64,000 bases of DNA from Halobaculum roseum (lineage in GTDB: Archaea; Halobacteriota; Halobacteria; Halobacteriales; Haloferacaceae): assembly GCF_019880245.1 (NCBI RefSeq), contig NZ_CP082286.1:2374521-2438520 (forward strand), given 5' to 3'. A program made the position numbers and the translations under genes. The first letter of the stretch is position 1, and each line of letters begins with the position of its first letter. The notes under the pieces are model-generated. The model was not told where the DNA came from, searched no databases, and saw only the letters and a list, made by a program, of their open reading frames with translations. Of this stretch, positions 43,700 to 53,330 are shown piece after piece.

Positions 43700-43788
43700 C
43701 CGGCAGAAAGTCGATCGAGCGTCGAACCCGGACTCCCGCCCGTGCAGCTTCGGGGAGTCGAGGATCGTCGCGTCCGGCTTGCCCGTCG

Positions 43789-44898
43789 TTACGTCTGTTC
43801 GGTCGCCTCGGGGTACGTAGGTAGCCGCAGCGACCGCGCGCCCCCCTCGACGAACGGGAGGTCGGCGCGCTCGGCGGCGACCTCGTCGCCGTCGACGCGG
43901 ACCGCGAGGTCGCCGGCGTCAGCGTCGGCGTCGAAGTCGAGATACGCGAGCGCGATCGGCGCGTCGAGCGACGGTGACTCGACCGCGCGAGTGATCTCGC
44001 CGACCGAGGCGTCGCCGTCGAATACGGCCGCGCCGGACTCCGGGAGGGCATCGGGGCGGAGGCCGACGAGTCGCTTGCTCGGCCGGCCGCGGTTCTCCAC
44101 CTTCGAGACGACCTCCTGGCCGACGAAACAGCCTTTCTCGAAGTCGACGGCCGAGCGGACGCCCGCGACGTTCGGCAGGCGACCCCGGAGTTCGGTGTCG
44201 AACAGCGGCGTGCCGGCTTCGGCGGTGAGCATGCCCCAGGTGGTGTAGCCGAACGGGGCGGCGTTGAGGCCGCGCGTCAGGAGGGTGTCGAACACGCGTT
44301 CGGCCTCGTCGGCGGCACAGACGACCTCGTACCCCTCCTCGCCGGTCGGGTTGTCGCTCGCGATCACCGTGACGCCCACGTCGTTCATCCGCCCGCGGAC
44401 GAACGTGAGCTCGGGCTCGGGGGAGCCGGCGCCGTTGAGGACGGAGGCGATCTTCTCGGTCGAGGTCGGGCCGTGGACGCCGAAGACGCCGAACTCGTCG
44501 CTTGCGTCGCGCAACTGGACGTCGTCGATGAAGACCTTCCCCTCCCAGTCCTCGACGAGCGGCTCGGCGCGGTCGGGGGGCGTGAACAGCAGGAGGCGCT
44601 CGCCGGCGTTGTAGACGAACAGCTCGGTCTCGATCGCGCCCTGTGGGTCGAGCAACAGCGTGTAACAGCCCTCGCCGTCCGCGCTCGGGACCCGATTGGA
44701 GACGGCGTTGTCGACGAACTCGACGCGGTCGTCGCCCTCGACGATCACGACACCGTAGCCCATCTCGATGGCGCCCACGCCGTTGCGGACGGCGCGGGCG
44801 GCGCTGTCCGGCCGACCGTAGTCCGCGACGACCTCGCGGCCGCCGCGGTCGGTGAAGGTGGCGCCGTGGTCGGCGTGCACGTCGGCGACGAGACTCAT
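43789..44898 (-). CDS. YgfZ/GcvT-fold folate-binding protein
   Basis: 369 aa of the aminomethyltransferase fold. The motif EKGCFVGQEVVSKVENRGR near residue 250 is the YgfZ signature K-G-C-(Y/F)-x-G-Q-E, which separates it from glycine-cleavage T protein. YgfZ proteins bind tetrahydrofolate and help the assembly or repair of some Fe-S enzymes; the conserved Cys is needed. The N-terminus AIEMGYGVVIVEGDDRVEFVDNAVSN follows the T-protein pattern. The start at 44898 was chosen as the ATG next to conserved sequence; 35 further codons upstream are not conserved. Confidence 0.88.
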   Translation of the reverse strand: MSLVADVHADHGATFTDRGGREVVADYGRPDSAARAVRNGVGAIEMGYGVVIVEGDDRVEFVDNAVSNRVPSADGEGCYTLLLDPQGAIETELFVYNAGERLLLFTPPDRAEPLVEDWEGKVFIDDVQLRDASDEFGVFGVHGPTSTEKIASVLNGAGSPEPELTFVRGRMNDVGVTVIASDNPTGEEGYEVVCAADEAERVFDTLLTRGLNAAPFGYTTWGMLTAEAGTPLFDTELRGRLPNVAGVRSAVDFEKGCFVGQEVVSKVENRGRPSKRLVGLRPDALPESGAAVFDGDASVGEITRAVESPSLDAPIALAYLDFDADADAGDLAVRVDGDEVAAERADLPFVEGGARSLRLPTYPEATEQT

Positions 44899-44974
44899 AC
44901 GCGTACGCACACCCGCGGACGCCAAAAGGGGAGCGGAAGCGGTGGGTCGGTGTCGACGCCCGAGCGGGAAGCGC

Positions 44975-45274
44975 TTACAGCCCGAGTCGACGGCGGATCG
45001 CATCGAGGAGCCCCGGATCGCCGTCGACCTGCTCGCCCGGGTCGGGAACGACGCGGTCGTCGGGGTAGATGCGCACGCGCCCGTCGGCCTGCTCGATCTC
45101 GATGAGCCCGGCCGACTTCAGCGCCGACAGCGCCTCCTCCACCTCGTCGATCGTCGCGTCGACGCCGGACCGGAGCTCCAGCACCGTCATGCCGTCGTCG
45201 GCGCGGCCGACGAGCGCGTCGAGAACCGCCACCTCCGTGTCGTCCCTGTCGCGGAACTCGGGCGGCACCCTCAT
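44975..45274 (-). CDS. winged-helix protein (DUF6432-like)
   Basis: 99 aa. The central part (EVAVLDALVGRADDGMTVLELRSGVDATIDEVEEALSALKSAGLIEIEQADGRVRIYP) is a winged helix of MarR/ArsR-like type: recognition helix around IDEVEEALSALKSAGL and wing EIEQADGRVRI. It may regulate transcription or bind another protein. The C-terminal DAIRRRLGL is a short basic helix. It lies 76 nt upstream of ygfZ on the same strand, so the two may share a transcript. Confidence 0.8.
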   Translation of the reverse strand: MRVPPEFRDRDDTEVAVLDALVGRADDGMTVLELRSGVDATIDEVEEALSALKSAGLIEIEQADGRVRIYPDDRVVPDPGEQVDGDPGLLDAIRRRLGL

Positions 45275-45413
45275 GGACGAGCGATCGCTCGGGTGTGGCT
45301 TACGTGTACCGGCGTCGACGGCCCGCAGCCGGGCTCGTCGCCGCCGGCGGCGCGCGTGCCAGGCGTCCGACGCGAGCGAACCCTTTTATGGGTTTGAGCG
45401 ATTCGTAGGCACA

Positions 45414-46757
45414 ATGGGACTCAGATGTCTCCTCGGCCACGACTTCTCGGAGCCGAGGACGGAACGTGACCGCGAAGTGCGGGGGGACGAGGTCATCACC
45501 ACCATCACGGAGGTGAAAGAGTGCGGGCGCTGCGGCGAGACGCGCGTCGTCTCCGAGAACAAGGAGGTGACCTCGGCCGGCCGGGGTCGGGCGGACGCGG
45601 CGAGCGCTCGGTCCGCGGGATCGGCGGCCGACGGAACCGACGGCATCGACGACGCGACACCGGATGCGACCCCGGACGCGACGACCCCGAACGGGCAGAT
45701 GTCCGACGCGGCGACGCCCGACGAGTCGACGCCCGATGCCACGACGGCCGACGCGACGCTCGACGATCGGGCGGTCGGCTCGGACGCGCCCGCCGACGGG
45801 ACGGTCGCGGCCGGCGAGGCCGGCGACGGTGACGCCGCCGACGGAACCGCGGCGCCCGAGGACGGCTTCGACCACCCGACGGCGGAGTCGGCCGACGGCG
45901 CCGTCGACGCGGACGTTGACGAGGACGCCGAGATCATCGACGCCGAGGGCGATGCCAGCGGGCAGCCCGCCCAAAGCCGGACCCCGGAGCCGGAGACGAG
46001 AGAACGCGGGCACGGCGAGTGGCCGGACGCCGACGCGAACCGCCGCGGCGACGACCCGTCGGGCGATCCCGACTCGGCGGAGTGGCCCGACGCGGAGGGC
46101 GCCCCCCGTCCCGCCGAGGGCGAGGACGAGGACGTGGAGTTCATCGGCGACGACGACCCGGCACCCGAGGACGACGCCGCGAGCGAGGCCCGGACGGACG
46201 TGGTTCCGGACGCGAAGCGAGCCGACGAGCCGGGTGCGGCCGCCGACCCGACCGACGAGGACGCGGAGTTCATCGACAGCGACGGCCCGGGCGACTGGCC
46301 CGAGCGGGCGGGCGAGGACGAGGGCTACGACGCCGAGCTCGGCGGCGACGACGAGGGGGTCTCCGTCGACGGCAACCTCACCCCGCAGGTCGACCCCGAG
46401 GTCAGCGAACGGGAGGACGTGGAGTTCATCGAGGCCGACGCCGAGGCGGCCGTCGACGAGCGATCCGCCGCTCCGGCCTCGGCCGACGACGCGCACGGCG
46501 GCACCGGCGCCGACGAGGTCGCCGGCGGCACCGGGCCCGCGTCGGACGCCGGTGGCACCGAGCGCGGGTCGAACACCGGCGGTTCCGGTCCCTCGGCGTC
46601 CAACGTCGAGCTACGGACGACCGTCGACAACGTCGACACCGTCTACGTCTGCCCCGACTGCGGAAACAACGAGCCCGTCGGCGCCTCCTCGATGCGCGCC
46701 GGCGACATCTGTCCCGAGTGCAAGCGCGGGTACATCGAGGAGCGCGAGATCCGGTAG
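45414..46757 (+). CDS. acidic protein with zinc knuckles at both ends (DUF7093-like)
   Basis: 447 aa. The N-terminus (GLRCLLGHDFSEPRTERDREVRGDEVITTITEVKECGRCGETRVVSENKEVT) holds a CxxC pair with an upstream Cys/His, and the C-terminus (TVYVCPDCGNNEPVGASSMRAGDICPECKRGYIEEREIR) is a zinc ribbon. The ~340 residues between are disordered and very acidic. Four copies of an E-D-x-E-(F/I)-I motif (EDAEIIDAE, EDVEFIGDD, EDAEFIDSD, EDVEFIEAD) and three WPDA/WPER motifs recur in it. The zinc ribbon resembles those of transcription factors. A cccttttatggg TATA box ~27 nt upstream supports the ATG at 45414. Function unknown. Confidence 0.8.
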   Translation: MGLRCLLGHDFSEPRTERDREVRGDEVITTITEVKECGRCGETRVVSENKEVTSAGRGRADAASARSAGSAADGTDGIDDATPDATPDATTPNGQMSDAATPDESTPDATTADATLDDRAVGSDAPADGTVAAGEAGDGDAADGTAAPEDGFDHPTAESADGAVDADVDEDAEIIDAEGDASGQPAQSRTPEPETRERGHGEWPDADANRRGDDPSGDPDSAEWPDAEGAPRPAEGEDEDVEFIGDDDPAPEDDAASEARTDVVPDAKRADEPGAAADPTDEDAEFIDSDGPGDWPERAGEDEGYDAELGGDDEGVSVDGNLTPQVDPEVSEREDVEFIEADAEAAVDERSAAPASADDAHGGTGADEVAGGTGPASDAGGTERGSNTGGSGPSASNVELRTTVDNVDTVYVCPDCGNNEPVGASSMRAGDICPECKRGYIEEREIR

Positions 46758-46903
46758 CCCGGTCCGTTCGACAGGGACCTCGCCGTCCGCGCGTCGGGCG
46801 TTCCGAGACGCTCGATATCGGGCGTCGTACGGCCGTCACGGACGGACGCGTCCGATCGCCGTCTGACGAAACGTGTTTACCGGACCCGGGCAAACGGGCG
46901 GGC

Positions 46904-47287
46904 ATGAAGGAGTACAAGATGCGTCGCGGCGAGCACCTCGAGGACCGGATGCCCGACCTGAAGGGCGAGATCGAAGAGCGGTTCGGCCCGGTCGCGGGCA
47001 CCGAGGAGTTCGACGGCCACGAGCTGTACGTCGTCGAGGACCCCGACAACCCCGTGTTCGAGCGCATCGTCGCCGGCGCGGCGTCGTACTCGGGCAAGAA
47101 GGACAAGCTCGCCGTCCACTTCGAGGAGCGCCCCGCCGAGGAGGTCATCGCCGAGGGCAACGCCGACGCCGCCGCCGACGCGGTCGACGCGAAGAACTCG
47201 TTCCTGCTCGATGCGACCGGCCGCGACGCCAAGTCGCGTCGCGAATCGCTGAAACGCGAGGTCGAGGACGACGCACCCGACTACTGA
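46904..47287 (+). CDS. DUF5611 family protein
   Basis: 127 aa. MKEYKMRRGEHLEDRMPDLKGEIEERFG, then ELYVVEDPDNPVFERIVAGAASYSGKKDKLAVHFEERPAEEVIAEG, then a helix-rich end (AKSRRESLKREVEDDAPDY). I recognise it as DUF5611, a haloarchaeal family of unknown function with a mixed alpha/beta pattern. A cgtgtttaccgg TATA-like element ~27 nt before the ATG at 46904 supports this start; the long frame upstream is a shadow of the preceding gene. Confidence 0.8.
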   Translation: MKEYKMRRGEHLEDRMPDLKGEIEERFGPVAGTEEFDGHELYVVEDPDNPVFERIVAGAASYSGKKDKLAVHFEERPAEEVIAEGNADAAADAVDAKNSFLLDATGRDAKSRRESLKREVEDDAPDY

Positions 47288-47489
47288 TTCTCCCCGTTCC
47301 CCGCCCGGGGGCCGACCGTCGTCGAGGTCGACATCGACCGTTCCTGTCCGGTCCTCGACCGGTCACTGTGCCGTGTTTCGATCGCCGAGTAGTCCCCCGC
47401 CTGCGCCGCCGCTGAATTCTGTCCTCGGTCGATCGACTGAACCTCCTCGACTCCGAGATCGCCCGGCTCGACGCGTCATAATCGTTCAT

Positions 47490-47527
47490 TCGATATCGAG
47501 TAAAGTTTCGCGATAGGTTTTTTACAC
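47490..47527 (+). promoter_or_regulatory. UspA gene promoter with upstream palindrome
   Basis: tcgatatcga at 47490-47499 is a perfect 10-bp palindrome. A gttttttacacc TATA-like box follows at about 47516-47527, ~27 nt before the ATG at 47548. The surrounding 60 bp are AT-rich against a GC-rich background. The palindrome is placed where an activator next to BRE/TATA would bind. Confidence 0.45.
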
Positions 47528-47547
47528 CCGGGCTCGTATCGAGCCGT

Positions 47548-47991
47548 ATGAGCATCGAGACGATACTGCTGACGGTGAAGCGAGACGACGGCGACCGACT
47601 GGACTACGTGACCCGGGAGGCGATCGAACTGGCCGAACAGACCGGCGCGAACATCGTCGTCGGGCACGCGTTCGAGAGCCAGTCCGACGTGGACGAGGCG
47701 CTCACGCGGCTTGAGGGCGTCGACGGCACTCCCAACGACGTGGCCCGTCGCCTCGGAGGCGTCCGCCGCGCGACGAAGGCGATCGAGGCCGCCGGCGTCG
47801 AGTTCCAGGTCGAGGGCGTCGTCGGCGACCCCGGGGAGGCCATCGCGGACCTCGCCGAGCGCGTCGGCGCCGACCGCGTGTTCGTCGGCGGTCGCAGCCG
47901 CTCGCCGACGGGGAAGGCGGTCTTCGGGTCGACCGCCCAGCAGATCCTCCTGTCTGCGCCGTGTCCCGTGACGTTCGTCCGCGAGGAGTAA
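47548..47991 (+). CDS. universal stress protein UspA family
   Basis: 147 aa single Usp domain. The N-terminal strand IETILLTVKRDDGDRLDYVTREAIELAEQTGANIVVGHAF and the C-terminal ADRVFVGGRSRSPTGKAVFGSTAQQILLSAPCPVTFV carry the ATP-binding G-x-x-(S/R)...G-(S/N)-(T/V)-(A/S) pattern typical of nucleotide-binding Usp proteins. Probably a cytosolic dimer responding to stress. It has its own AT-rich promoter with a palindromic element, and lies alone between DUF5611 and the ROK kinase gene. Confidence 0.92.
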   Translation: MSIETILLTVKRDDGDRLDYVTREAIELAEQTGANIVVGHAFESQSDVDEALTRLEGVDGTPNDVARRLGGVRRATKAIEAAGVEFQVEGVVGDPGEAIADLAERVGADRVFVGGRSRSPTGKAVFGSTAQQILLSAPCPVTFVREE

Positions 47992-48084
47992 CGCCAGCCC
48001 GTCTCGGGCGCTCCCGTCGGCGATCCACTCGCGGCCGTGTGAGAAAGCGGTATCCGTAAGTGCGGGCGCTCGGACACACGAACG

Positions 48085-49050
48085 ATGGCCTACTACGTGG
48101 GCGTGGACCTGGGGGCCACGAACCTCCGCGCCGTCGTCGGCGACGACCGGGCGGAGGTTCTCGCGCGTGCGGAGACCGCCACTCCGCGAACCTCCGGCAT
48201 CGCGATCACCGAGGCAGTCCTGCGCGTCGTCCGCGAGGCGTGCGCGGAGGTCGGCCTCGACCCCGGGGACGCGACGGCGGCGGGGATCGCCTCCATCGGT
48301 CCGCTCGATCTCGCGGAGGGGATCATCGACGGTCCGGCGAACGTCCCCGGCATCGGACAGGTCCCGCTGGTCGGCCCGCTGCGCGAACTGCTCGACACCG
48401 AGCGGGTACACCTCCACAACGACACCATCGCGGGCGTCATCGGCGAGCGCTTCCACAGCGACCGCAACCCCGACGACATGGCGTACGTCACCATCTCCTC
48501 GGGGCTGGGCGCCGGCGTCTGCGTCGACGGCCACGTCCTCTCGGGGTGGGACGGCAACGCGGGCGAGGTCGGCCACATGGTCGTCGACCCCGACGGCAGG
48601 ATGACCTGTGGCTGTGGCCGGGACGGCCACTGGGAGGCGTACTGCTCGGGGAACAACATCCCGAAGTACGCCAGACACCTCGGCCACACGGAGGCCGCGG
48701 ACGTGCCGACGGACCTCCCGATCGACGACCCCGACTTCTCCGCAGTCGACGTGTTCGAGGCGCACGGCTCCGACCCGCTGGCCGACCGCGTCATCGACCG
48801 CGTCGCCGACTGGAACGTGATCGGCTTCACGAACCTCGCGAACGCGTACGCGCCGCTGGTGGTGCGTGTCGGCGGCGCCGTCGCGCTCAACAACCCCGAG
48901 GTCGTGCTCGACCCCGTCCGCGAGCGTCTGGAGGAGACCACCTTCGTCAACGTCCCCGACGTGCGCCTCACCGACATGGGCGACGACGTGGTCGTCAAGG
49001 GCGCGCTCGCGTCCGCCATCACCGGCGGCACCGGCGATCGCACGGCGTAG
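48085..49050 (+). CDS. ROK family sugar kinase (glucokinase-like)
   Basis: 321 aa. The phosphate loop YYVGVDLGATNLRAVV is at the N-terminus, the sugar-binding region is LHNDTIAGVIGE with the catalytic Asp, and EVGHMVVDPDGRMTCGCGRDGHWEAYCSG is the ROK signature with zinc-binding Cys residues (about 165-188). It phosphorylates glucose or a related hexose in the cytosol. Haloarchaeal homologues are annotated as glucokinase, but substrate needs testing. A ggtatccgtaag TATA-like element lies ~28-30 nt before the ATG. Confidence 0.9.
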   Translation: MAYYVGVDLGATNLRAVVGDDRAEVLARAETATPRTSGIAITEAVLRVVREACAEVGLDPGDATAAGIASIGPLDLAEGIIDGPANVPGIGQVPLVGPLRELLDTERVHLHNDTIAGVIGERFHSDRNPDDMAYVTISSGLGAGVCVDGHVLSGWDGNAGEVGHMVVDPDGRMTCGCGRDGHWEAYCSGNNIPKYARHLGHTEAADVPTDLPIDDPDFSAVDVFEAHGSDPLADRVIDRVADWNVIGFTNLANAYAPLVVRVGGAVALNNPEVVLDPVRERLEETTFVNVPDVRLTDMGDDVVVKGALASAITGGTGDRTA

Positions 49051-49078
49051 CTCCCCGGTTCGATCGCTTCGTCCGGGC

Positions 49079-49148
49079 CGACGGTGACGCTTCAGTCGCC
49101 CCGACGGTGACGCTTCGTTCGCCCAGAGGGTGGCGCTTCGTTCGGACC
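49079..49148 (+). repeat. short imperfect tandem repeat
   Basis: Three imperfect copies of a ~23-bp unit (ccgacggtgacgcttcagtcgc and variants ending cgcttcgttcg) lie directly after the ROK kinase gene, with a fourth partial copy. No ORF uses them. They may be remains of slippage in the 3' untranslated region. Confidence 0.55.
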
Positions 49149-49196
49149 GACGACGCTTGCCGCTAGCCATATCCGGCTCGGCCCCGACCGGACGGT

Positions 49197-50768
49197 ATGC
49201 GACGCCGTCGCGTCCTCCGCGCCGCCGGGGCGGCCCTCGGCACGGGCGCCATCGCCAGTTCGGCCGGTCGGTCCCCTCCCGTCGCCGTCGCGGGCGCACA
49301 CTCGACGCCCGACAGCGACGGCACCGCAGACGGTACCGGTGACGGCTCCGGCGACGCTGCAGGGGACGGTTCCGACGGGGGGGCGTACGGCCCGATGGGA
49401 TCCGTCGAGGTCGCCGGCACGCGCGAGGCCGTCGTCTCCGAGGACGGGAGCGTCGCCTACCTCGCGCTCGGCGACGGCTACGCCACGGTCGATGTCTCGG
49501 ATCCGTCGGCCCCGGCGGTGCTTGCCGAGCGGCGGGACCGCCTCGCCGAGCGCGAGAACGGCCCGCTGCGCGGCCTCGACGACGTTGCGGTCTCGGGGGA
49601 CCGGATCGCGGTCGTCGGCCCGGCGAACCCCCGCGACGGTGTTCCGTCGGGCGTGCTCGTCGTCGATGTCTCCGACCCGGCGGACCCCCGGGAGACCGGC
49701 TTCTACGACACCGACTTCCCGATCCACAACGCCGACATCGACGGCCCCCACTGCTATCTCACGGGCAACGGCGCGGCCGACAACGCCCTCGTCGTCGTCG
49801 ACGTGGCCGCCGGCGAGGAGGTCGCCCGCTGGTCGCTGTTCGACGCCGACGACTCCTGGCGCGACGTCTCGCGCGCGCTCCGGCCGATCCACGACGTGAC
49901 CGTCCGCGACGGCGTCGCCGCCGTCGCCTACTGGGACGCCGGCACGTACCTGCTCGACGTGTCCGAGCCGTCGAGCCCCGCCCTGCTGGGCGCCGTCGAC
50001 CCCGGCGACCCCGCCGACCTGCGCGACCCGCCGCCGCGCTCGGGGACCGTGCCGCCCGGCAACCACCACGTCGCGGTGCTCGCGCCCGGCGGCGACGTCC
50101 TCGCGGTCGGCCGCGAGAGCTGGGCCGTCGAGCACGACGGCGACCTGATCGGCGGGCCCAGCGGCGTCGACCTGTACGACGTGTCCGACACGGGCGACCC
50201 CACCCACCTGTCGAGCATCGAACCGCCGCCGTCGCCCGACCCGCGGTTCGGCGGGACGTGGACGACCGCGCACAACCTGGACCTGACCGGCGACACGCTG
50301 TACTCCTCGTGGTATCAGGGCGGCGTGAAGCGCCACGACGTGTCCGACCCGGCGAACCCGGTCGAGGAGACGTGGTGGGCGGACCCCGACGCGACCCGCT
50401 TTTGGGGCGCCGTGCTCGCGGTCCCCGGCGAGTTCTTCGTCGCGCCGTCGATGGGGACCCGCGACGGCGCACCCGCGGGGCTGTGGACGTTCCCCGACCG
50501 CGCGGGCGTCGGCGGCGACCGCTCGCGGCTGGACGGGGAGACCGCCGGGACCGCGCCGGCAGCGACTGGGTCGACGCCGACGGACACCGACGCGGCGTCC
50601 GGGACAGGGGAATCGTCGCCGGACACGTCGTCGGACTCCAGCGCGGCTGCCCCCGGCTTCGGCGTCGCGAGCGCGGTCGCGGGTGCGGGCGTCGCCGCCG
50701 CGCTCGCCGGACGGCGGTCGGCTCGCCGCGGCGACGAGGGGGACGAGGGCCCGGGCGACACCGAGTGA
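49197..50768 (+). CDS. Tat-exported LVIVD-repeat propeller with PGF-CTERM
   Basis: 523 aa. The N-terminus [21 protein letters not shown] is a twin-arginine signal. After a Gly/Asp-rich linker comes a beta-propeller of LVIVD-like repeats: [63 protein letters not shown] and [15 protein letters not shown]. The C-terminal end is a Thr/Asp-rich spacer, then [26 protein letters not shown], matching the PGF-CTERM sorting signal cleaved by archaeosortase A, with an unusual further acidic tail. The protein should be lipid-anchored at the cell surface. Function of the propeller is unknown. Confidence 0.87.
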   Translation: MRRRRVLRAAGAALGTGAIASSAGRSPPVAVAGAHSTPDSDGTADGTGDGSGDAAGDGSDGGAYGPMGSVEVAGTREAVVSEDGSVAYLALGDGYATVDVSDPSAPAVLAERRDRLAERENGPLRGLDDVAVSGDRIAVVGPANPRDGVPSGVLVVDVSDPADPRETGFYDTDFPIHNADIDGPHCYLTGNGAADNALVVVDVAAGEEVARWSLFDADDSWRDVSRALRPIHDVTVRDGVAAVAYWDAGTYLLDVSEPSSPALLGAVDPGDPADLRDPPPRSGTVPPGNHHVAVLAPGGDVLAVGRESWAVEHDGDLIGGPSGVDLYDVSDTGDPTHLSSIEPPPSPDPRFGGTWTTAHNLDLTGDTLYSSWYQGGVKRHDVSDPANPVEETWWADPDATRFWGAVLAVPGEFFVAPSMGTRDGAPAGLWTFPDRAGVGGDRSRLDGETAGTAPAATGSTPTDTDAASGTGESSPDTSSDSSAAAPGFGVASAVAGAGVAAALAGRRSARRGDEGDEGPGDTE

Positions 50769-50881
50769 CTCGCCCCCCGGAGGCGCGATCCGTCCACAAC
50801 GACCGTGAGGGTGTTTCTTTCGGGCGGTCGGCGGGTCCCGCAACCGCAAGCTTTCAACCCTCCGGCCACCAACTCGAAGTA

Positions 50882-51202
50882 ATGAGCGACCTCGCGGAGC
50901 GCGTCGAGACGTGGATGGTCGGACAGATGCCGATCATCCAGATGCACGGCGGGACGAGCGTCGTGCGCGAGGCCGACGCCGAAGAGGGCGTCGTCGTGGT
51001 CGAACTCGGCGGCACCTGCTCGGGCTGTGGCATCTCGGACATCACCGCACAGAACATCAAACGGGACCTGATCATGGACTTCGACGAGGTCGAGGAGGTC
51101 CACGTGAAGGTGCCCGATACCGGCGAGATGGGCTCCAGCACCGTCGAGGGCGGCCGCGGCGGCGACCTCCAGTACTCGACGGAGTCGTCCGACCACTTCT
51201 GA
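50882..51202 (+). CDS. NifU C-terminal domain Fe-S protein
   Basis: 106 aa. The CxxC motif (C46, C49 in [11 protein letters not shown]) is that of the NifU/Nfu scaffold domain, which carries and delivers Fe-S clusters. The sequence before it ([29 protein letters not shown]) is typical. After the domain a Gly/Ser-rich tail ([23 protein letters not shown]) extends the protein. The ATG at 50882 has an aagctttcaa TATA-like element ~30 nt upstream. YgfZ, another Fe-S helper, is encoded 6 kb away. The following acetyltransferase gene starts 48 nt downstream. Confidence 0.9.
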   Translation: MSDLAERVETWMVGQMPIIQMHGGTSVVREADAEEGVVVVELGGTCSGCGISDITAQNIKRDLIMDFDEVEEVHVKVPDTGEMGSSTVEGGRGGDLQYSTESSDHF

Positions 51203-51250
51203 GGCGGCCGCGGCGGTACCGCTTTCATCCCGGCCGCCGCCGGTTCACGC

Positions 51251-51805
51251 GTGCCGAGCGAACGCGAGCGGATGGTGTCCGGCGAGCCGTACGACCCCGA
51301 CGACCCCGAGCTGGTCGCCGCCCGCCGGCGCGCGCGAACCCTCACGAGCGAGTACAACGACACCGGACCCGAGGAGCCCGAACGCCGCCGCGACCTCCTC
51401 GCGGAGCTGTTCGGCGCGGTCGGCGACGGCGTCGCCGTCGAACCGCCGTTCCGCTGCGATTACGGCGACAACGTCGCCGTCGGCGACGAGTTCTTCGCCA
51501 ACTTCGACTGCGTGATCCTCGACGTGGCGCCGGTCGAGTTCGGCGACCACTGCCAGCTCGGACCGGGCGTTCACGTCTACACCGCGACGCACCCGATGGA
51601 CGCCGAGGAGCGACGGGGAAGGGAATCCGGCGAGCCGGTGACCGTCGGGGACGATGTCTGGATCGGCGGCAACGCGGTCATCAATCCCGGCGTCACCGTG
51701 GGCGACCGCGCGGTGGTCGGCTCCGGCGCGGTCGTCACCCGGGACGTGCCGCCGGACACGTTCGTCGGCGGCAACCCGGCGCGGGTGATCCGAGAGTTGG
51801 AGTGA
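51251..51805 (+). CDS. maltose/galactoside O-acetyltransferase family
   Basis: 184 aa from a GTG start. The N-terminal MAT domain (SERERMVSGEPYDPDDPELVAARRRARTLTSEYN) is followed by left-handed beta-helix hexapeptide repeats (DYGDNVAVGDEFFANFDCVILDVAPVEFGDHCQLGPGVHVYTATHP and VTVGDDVWIGGNAVINPGVTVGDRAVVGSGAVVTRDVPP). The catalytic His is in YTATHPMD. It transfers acetyl from acetyl-CoA to a sugar. The length is standard for the family. It converges with the FAU-1 gene 22 nt away. Confidence 0.92.
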   Translation: MPSERERMVSGEPYDPDDPELVAARRRARTLTSEYNDTGPEEPERRRDLLAELFGAVGDGVAVEPPFRCDYGDNVAVGDEFFANFDCVILDVAPVEFGDHCQLGPGVHVYTATHPMDAEERRGRESGEPVTVGDDVWIGGNAVINPGVTVGDRAVVGSGAVVTRDVPPDTFVGGNPARVIRELE

Positions 51806-51827
51806 GCGAGGTCGCAGCCGAACCGAC

Positions 51828-53330
51828 TTACAGCGCCCGTTCCAGCGCCGACGCGACGCTGCGGGCCTTCTCGGCCAGTTCCTCGGTGAGCTCGCCGCGC
51901 TCGACCGCATCGTCGAGCTCGTCGTCGTCGACGCGCTCGACGCGGCCGTCGCCGTGTTTGACCACGTCGACGTGGAGGTCGACGTAGCGCACGGCCTCGG
52001 GGAACGCCTCGACGGGCGTGCAGACGTTCACGTACGTGCCCTTGCGCTCGCCGTCCTCGTCGCGGTAGACGGTCGGGTACCACCACCGACCCTCGCGGAA
52101 CGTGGTCGTCGCCACGTCGCCGGCCTCGCGTCGGGCGTCGAGCGCGTCGTAGCTGCCGCCGGCGGTCATCCGCCGCTCGACCGTGACCGAGCCGTCCGAT
52201 GGGTCGAGGTCGGTCACCTCGCCGCGCCCGAGGACGATGAGTCGCCCGTCGGGCTTCCCGTGACCGATGGCGATCCGGTCGCCCACGTGCGGGCCGAACT
52301 GGTCGGCGACGACGCCGAACGGGAAGTCCGTGTCGTCGTCGGGGTCGCGCGCGAACCCGCCGGCGGCGACGAGCGCCTCCGCGAGGTCGACGCCGGCGGA
52401 GGCCGATCGCGAGGCCGCCTTCGTGCGGTGGTGGCCGGGCATCGTCGTCGTCACCTCGCGGCGCAGGTCGTCGAGCGCGAAGCGACAGTCCCGGCCGAAC
52501 CACACCCACGCGCCGGCGGTCGGGGCGGCGAGCGGTCCCGGTTCCCCCTGCGGCTCCTCCAGCGCGTCGTCGAGCGTCCGCGCGTGGTCGCTCGCTCGCG
52601 CCAGCGCGTCGCCGAGGGCGTCCATGTCGGCGTCGCGGGCGTCCCGGCCCCACTCGATCCCCCAGCCGTCGGGTACGTCGACCGAGAGCAGGTCGGTCAT
52701 CCCCGCCAGTTCCCGCGCCGCCGCGTCGTCGGCGCCGTCGACGCGGACGCCCTCGCGGCCGGGGACGAGCGTCGCGAGGCCGGCCATCGCGCGGATCCGC
52801 GTGTCGAGGACCGGCCGGTCGTCCTCCCAGGGGGCCGCCGGGTCGAGCACCTGCACGCGGAGGGTGTCGTCCTCGCCGACGTAGCCGTCGGCGTTGTCGA
52901 ACGGCAGGTACCCCTCGGCGCCCGACTCGCCCAGATCGACGACGGCCCCGCCCCCGAGCGTCTCGCTCACGACGCCGTCGAACACCGCGCCGAGGGGCGC
53001 GAGGTCGTCCCACGCCAGCGCGTCCAGGCCCAGGTCGAGCAGGTGCTCGCGCAGCGTCGCCACCGCGTCCGGGTCGCCGGCGACGCCGACCCCCTGGCGG
53101 TCCTCGGTCGTCTCCACGCTCGCGTCGTGGTCGGCGGCGGGGAGGTCGGCGTCGAAGCGCCGCCGGATCGGGGGACTCGCCTGCACCACGCTGTGCCCGG
53201 CGGAAAGCAGCGACCGGGTGAGCGCCGTCGTGTAGATGCCGCGGACGCGAACGCGGTGGCTCGCGGGCCCGGCACCTGCGCCGTCGTCGCCGCCGGGGTT
53301 CTCGCCGCGGTCGCCCCCGCCGCCGCTCAT
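51828..53330 (-). CDS. FAU-1 family RNA-binding protein/ribonuclease (DUF402)
   Basis: 500 aa. The N-terminal block VRVRGIYTTALTRSLLSAGHSVVQASPPIRRRF is the S1-like RNase E/G-type domain of FAU-1; GVGVAGDP and VLREHLLDLGLDALAWDDLAPLGAVFDG lie in the middle; the C-terminal DUF402 domain is TTTFREGRWWYPTVYRDEDGERKGTYVNVCTPVEAFPEAVRYVDLHVDVVKHGDGR. The Pyrococcus protein binds AU-rich RNA and processes pre-5S rRNA, so RNA maturation is the likely role. The first ~25 residues are Gly/Asp-rich. Its start overlaps the upstream gene stop by 4 nt (ATGA), so both are co-translated. Confidence 0.9.
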   Translation of the reverse strand: MSGGGGDRGENPGGDDGAGAGPASHRVRVRGIYTTALTRSLLSAGHSVVQASPPIRRRFDADLPAADHDASVETTEDRQGVGVAGDPDAVATLREHLLDLGLDALAWDDLAPLGAVFDGVVSETLGGGAVVDLGESGAEGYLPFDNADGYVGEDDTLRVQVLDPAAPWEDDRPVLDTRIRAMAGLATLVPGREGVRVDGADDAAARELAGMTDLLSVDVPDGWGIEWGRDARDADMDALGDALARASDHARTLDDALEEPQGEPGPLAAPTAGAWVWFGRDCRFALDDLRREVTTTMPGHHRTKAASRSASAGVDLAEALVAAGGFARDPDDDTDFPFGVVADQFGPHVGDRIAIGHGKPDGRLIVLGRGEVTDLDPSDGSVTVERRMTAGGSYDALDARREAGDVATTTFREGRWWYPTVYRDEDGERKGTYVNVCTPVEAFPEAVRYVDLHVDVVKHGDGRVERVDDDELDDAVERGELTEELAEKARSVASALERAL

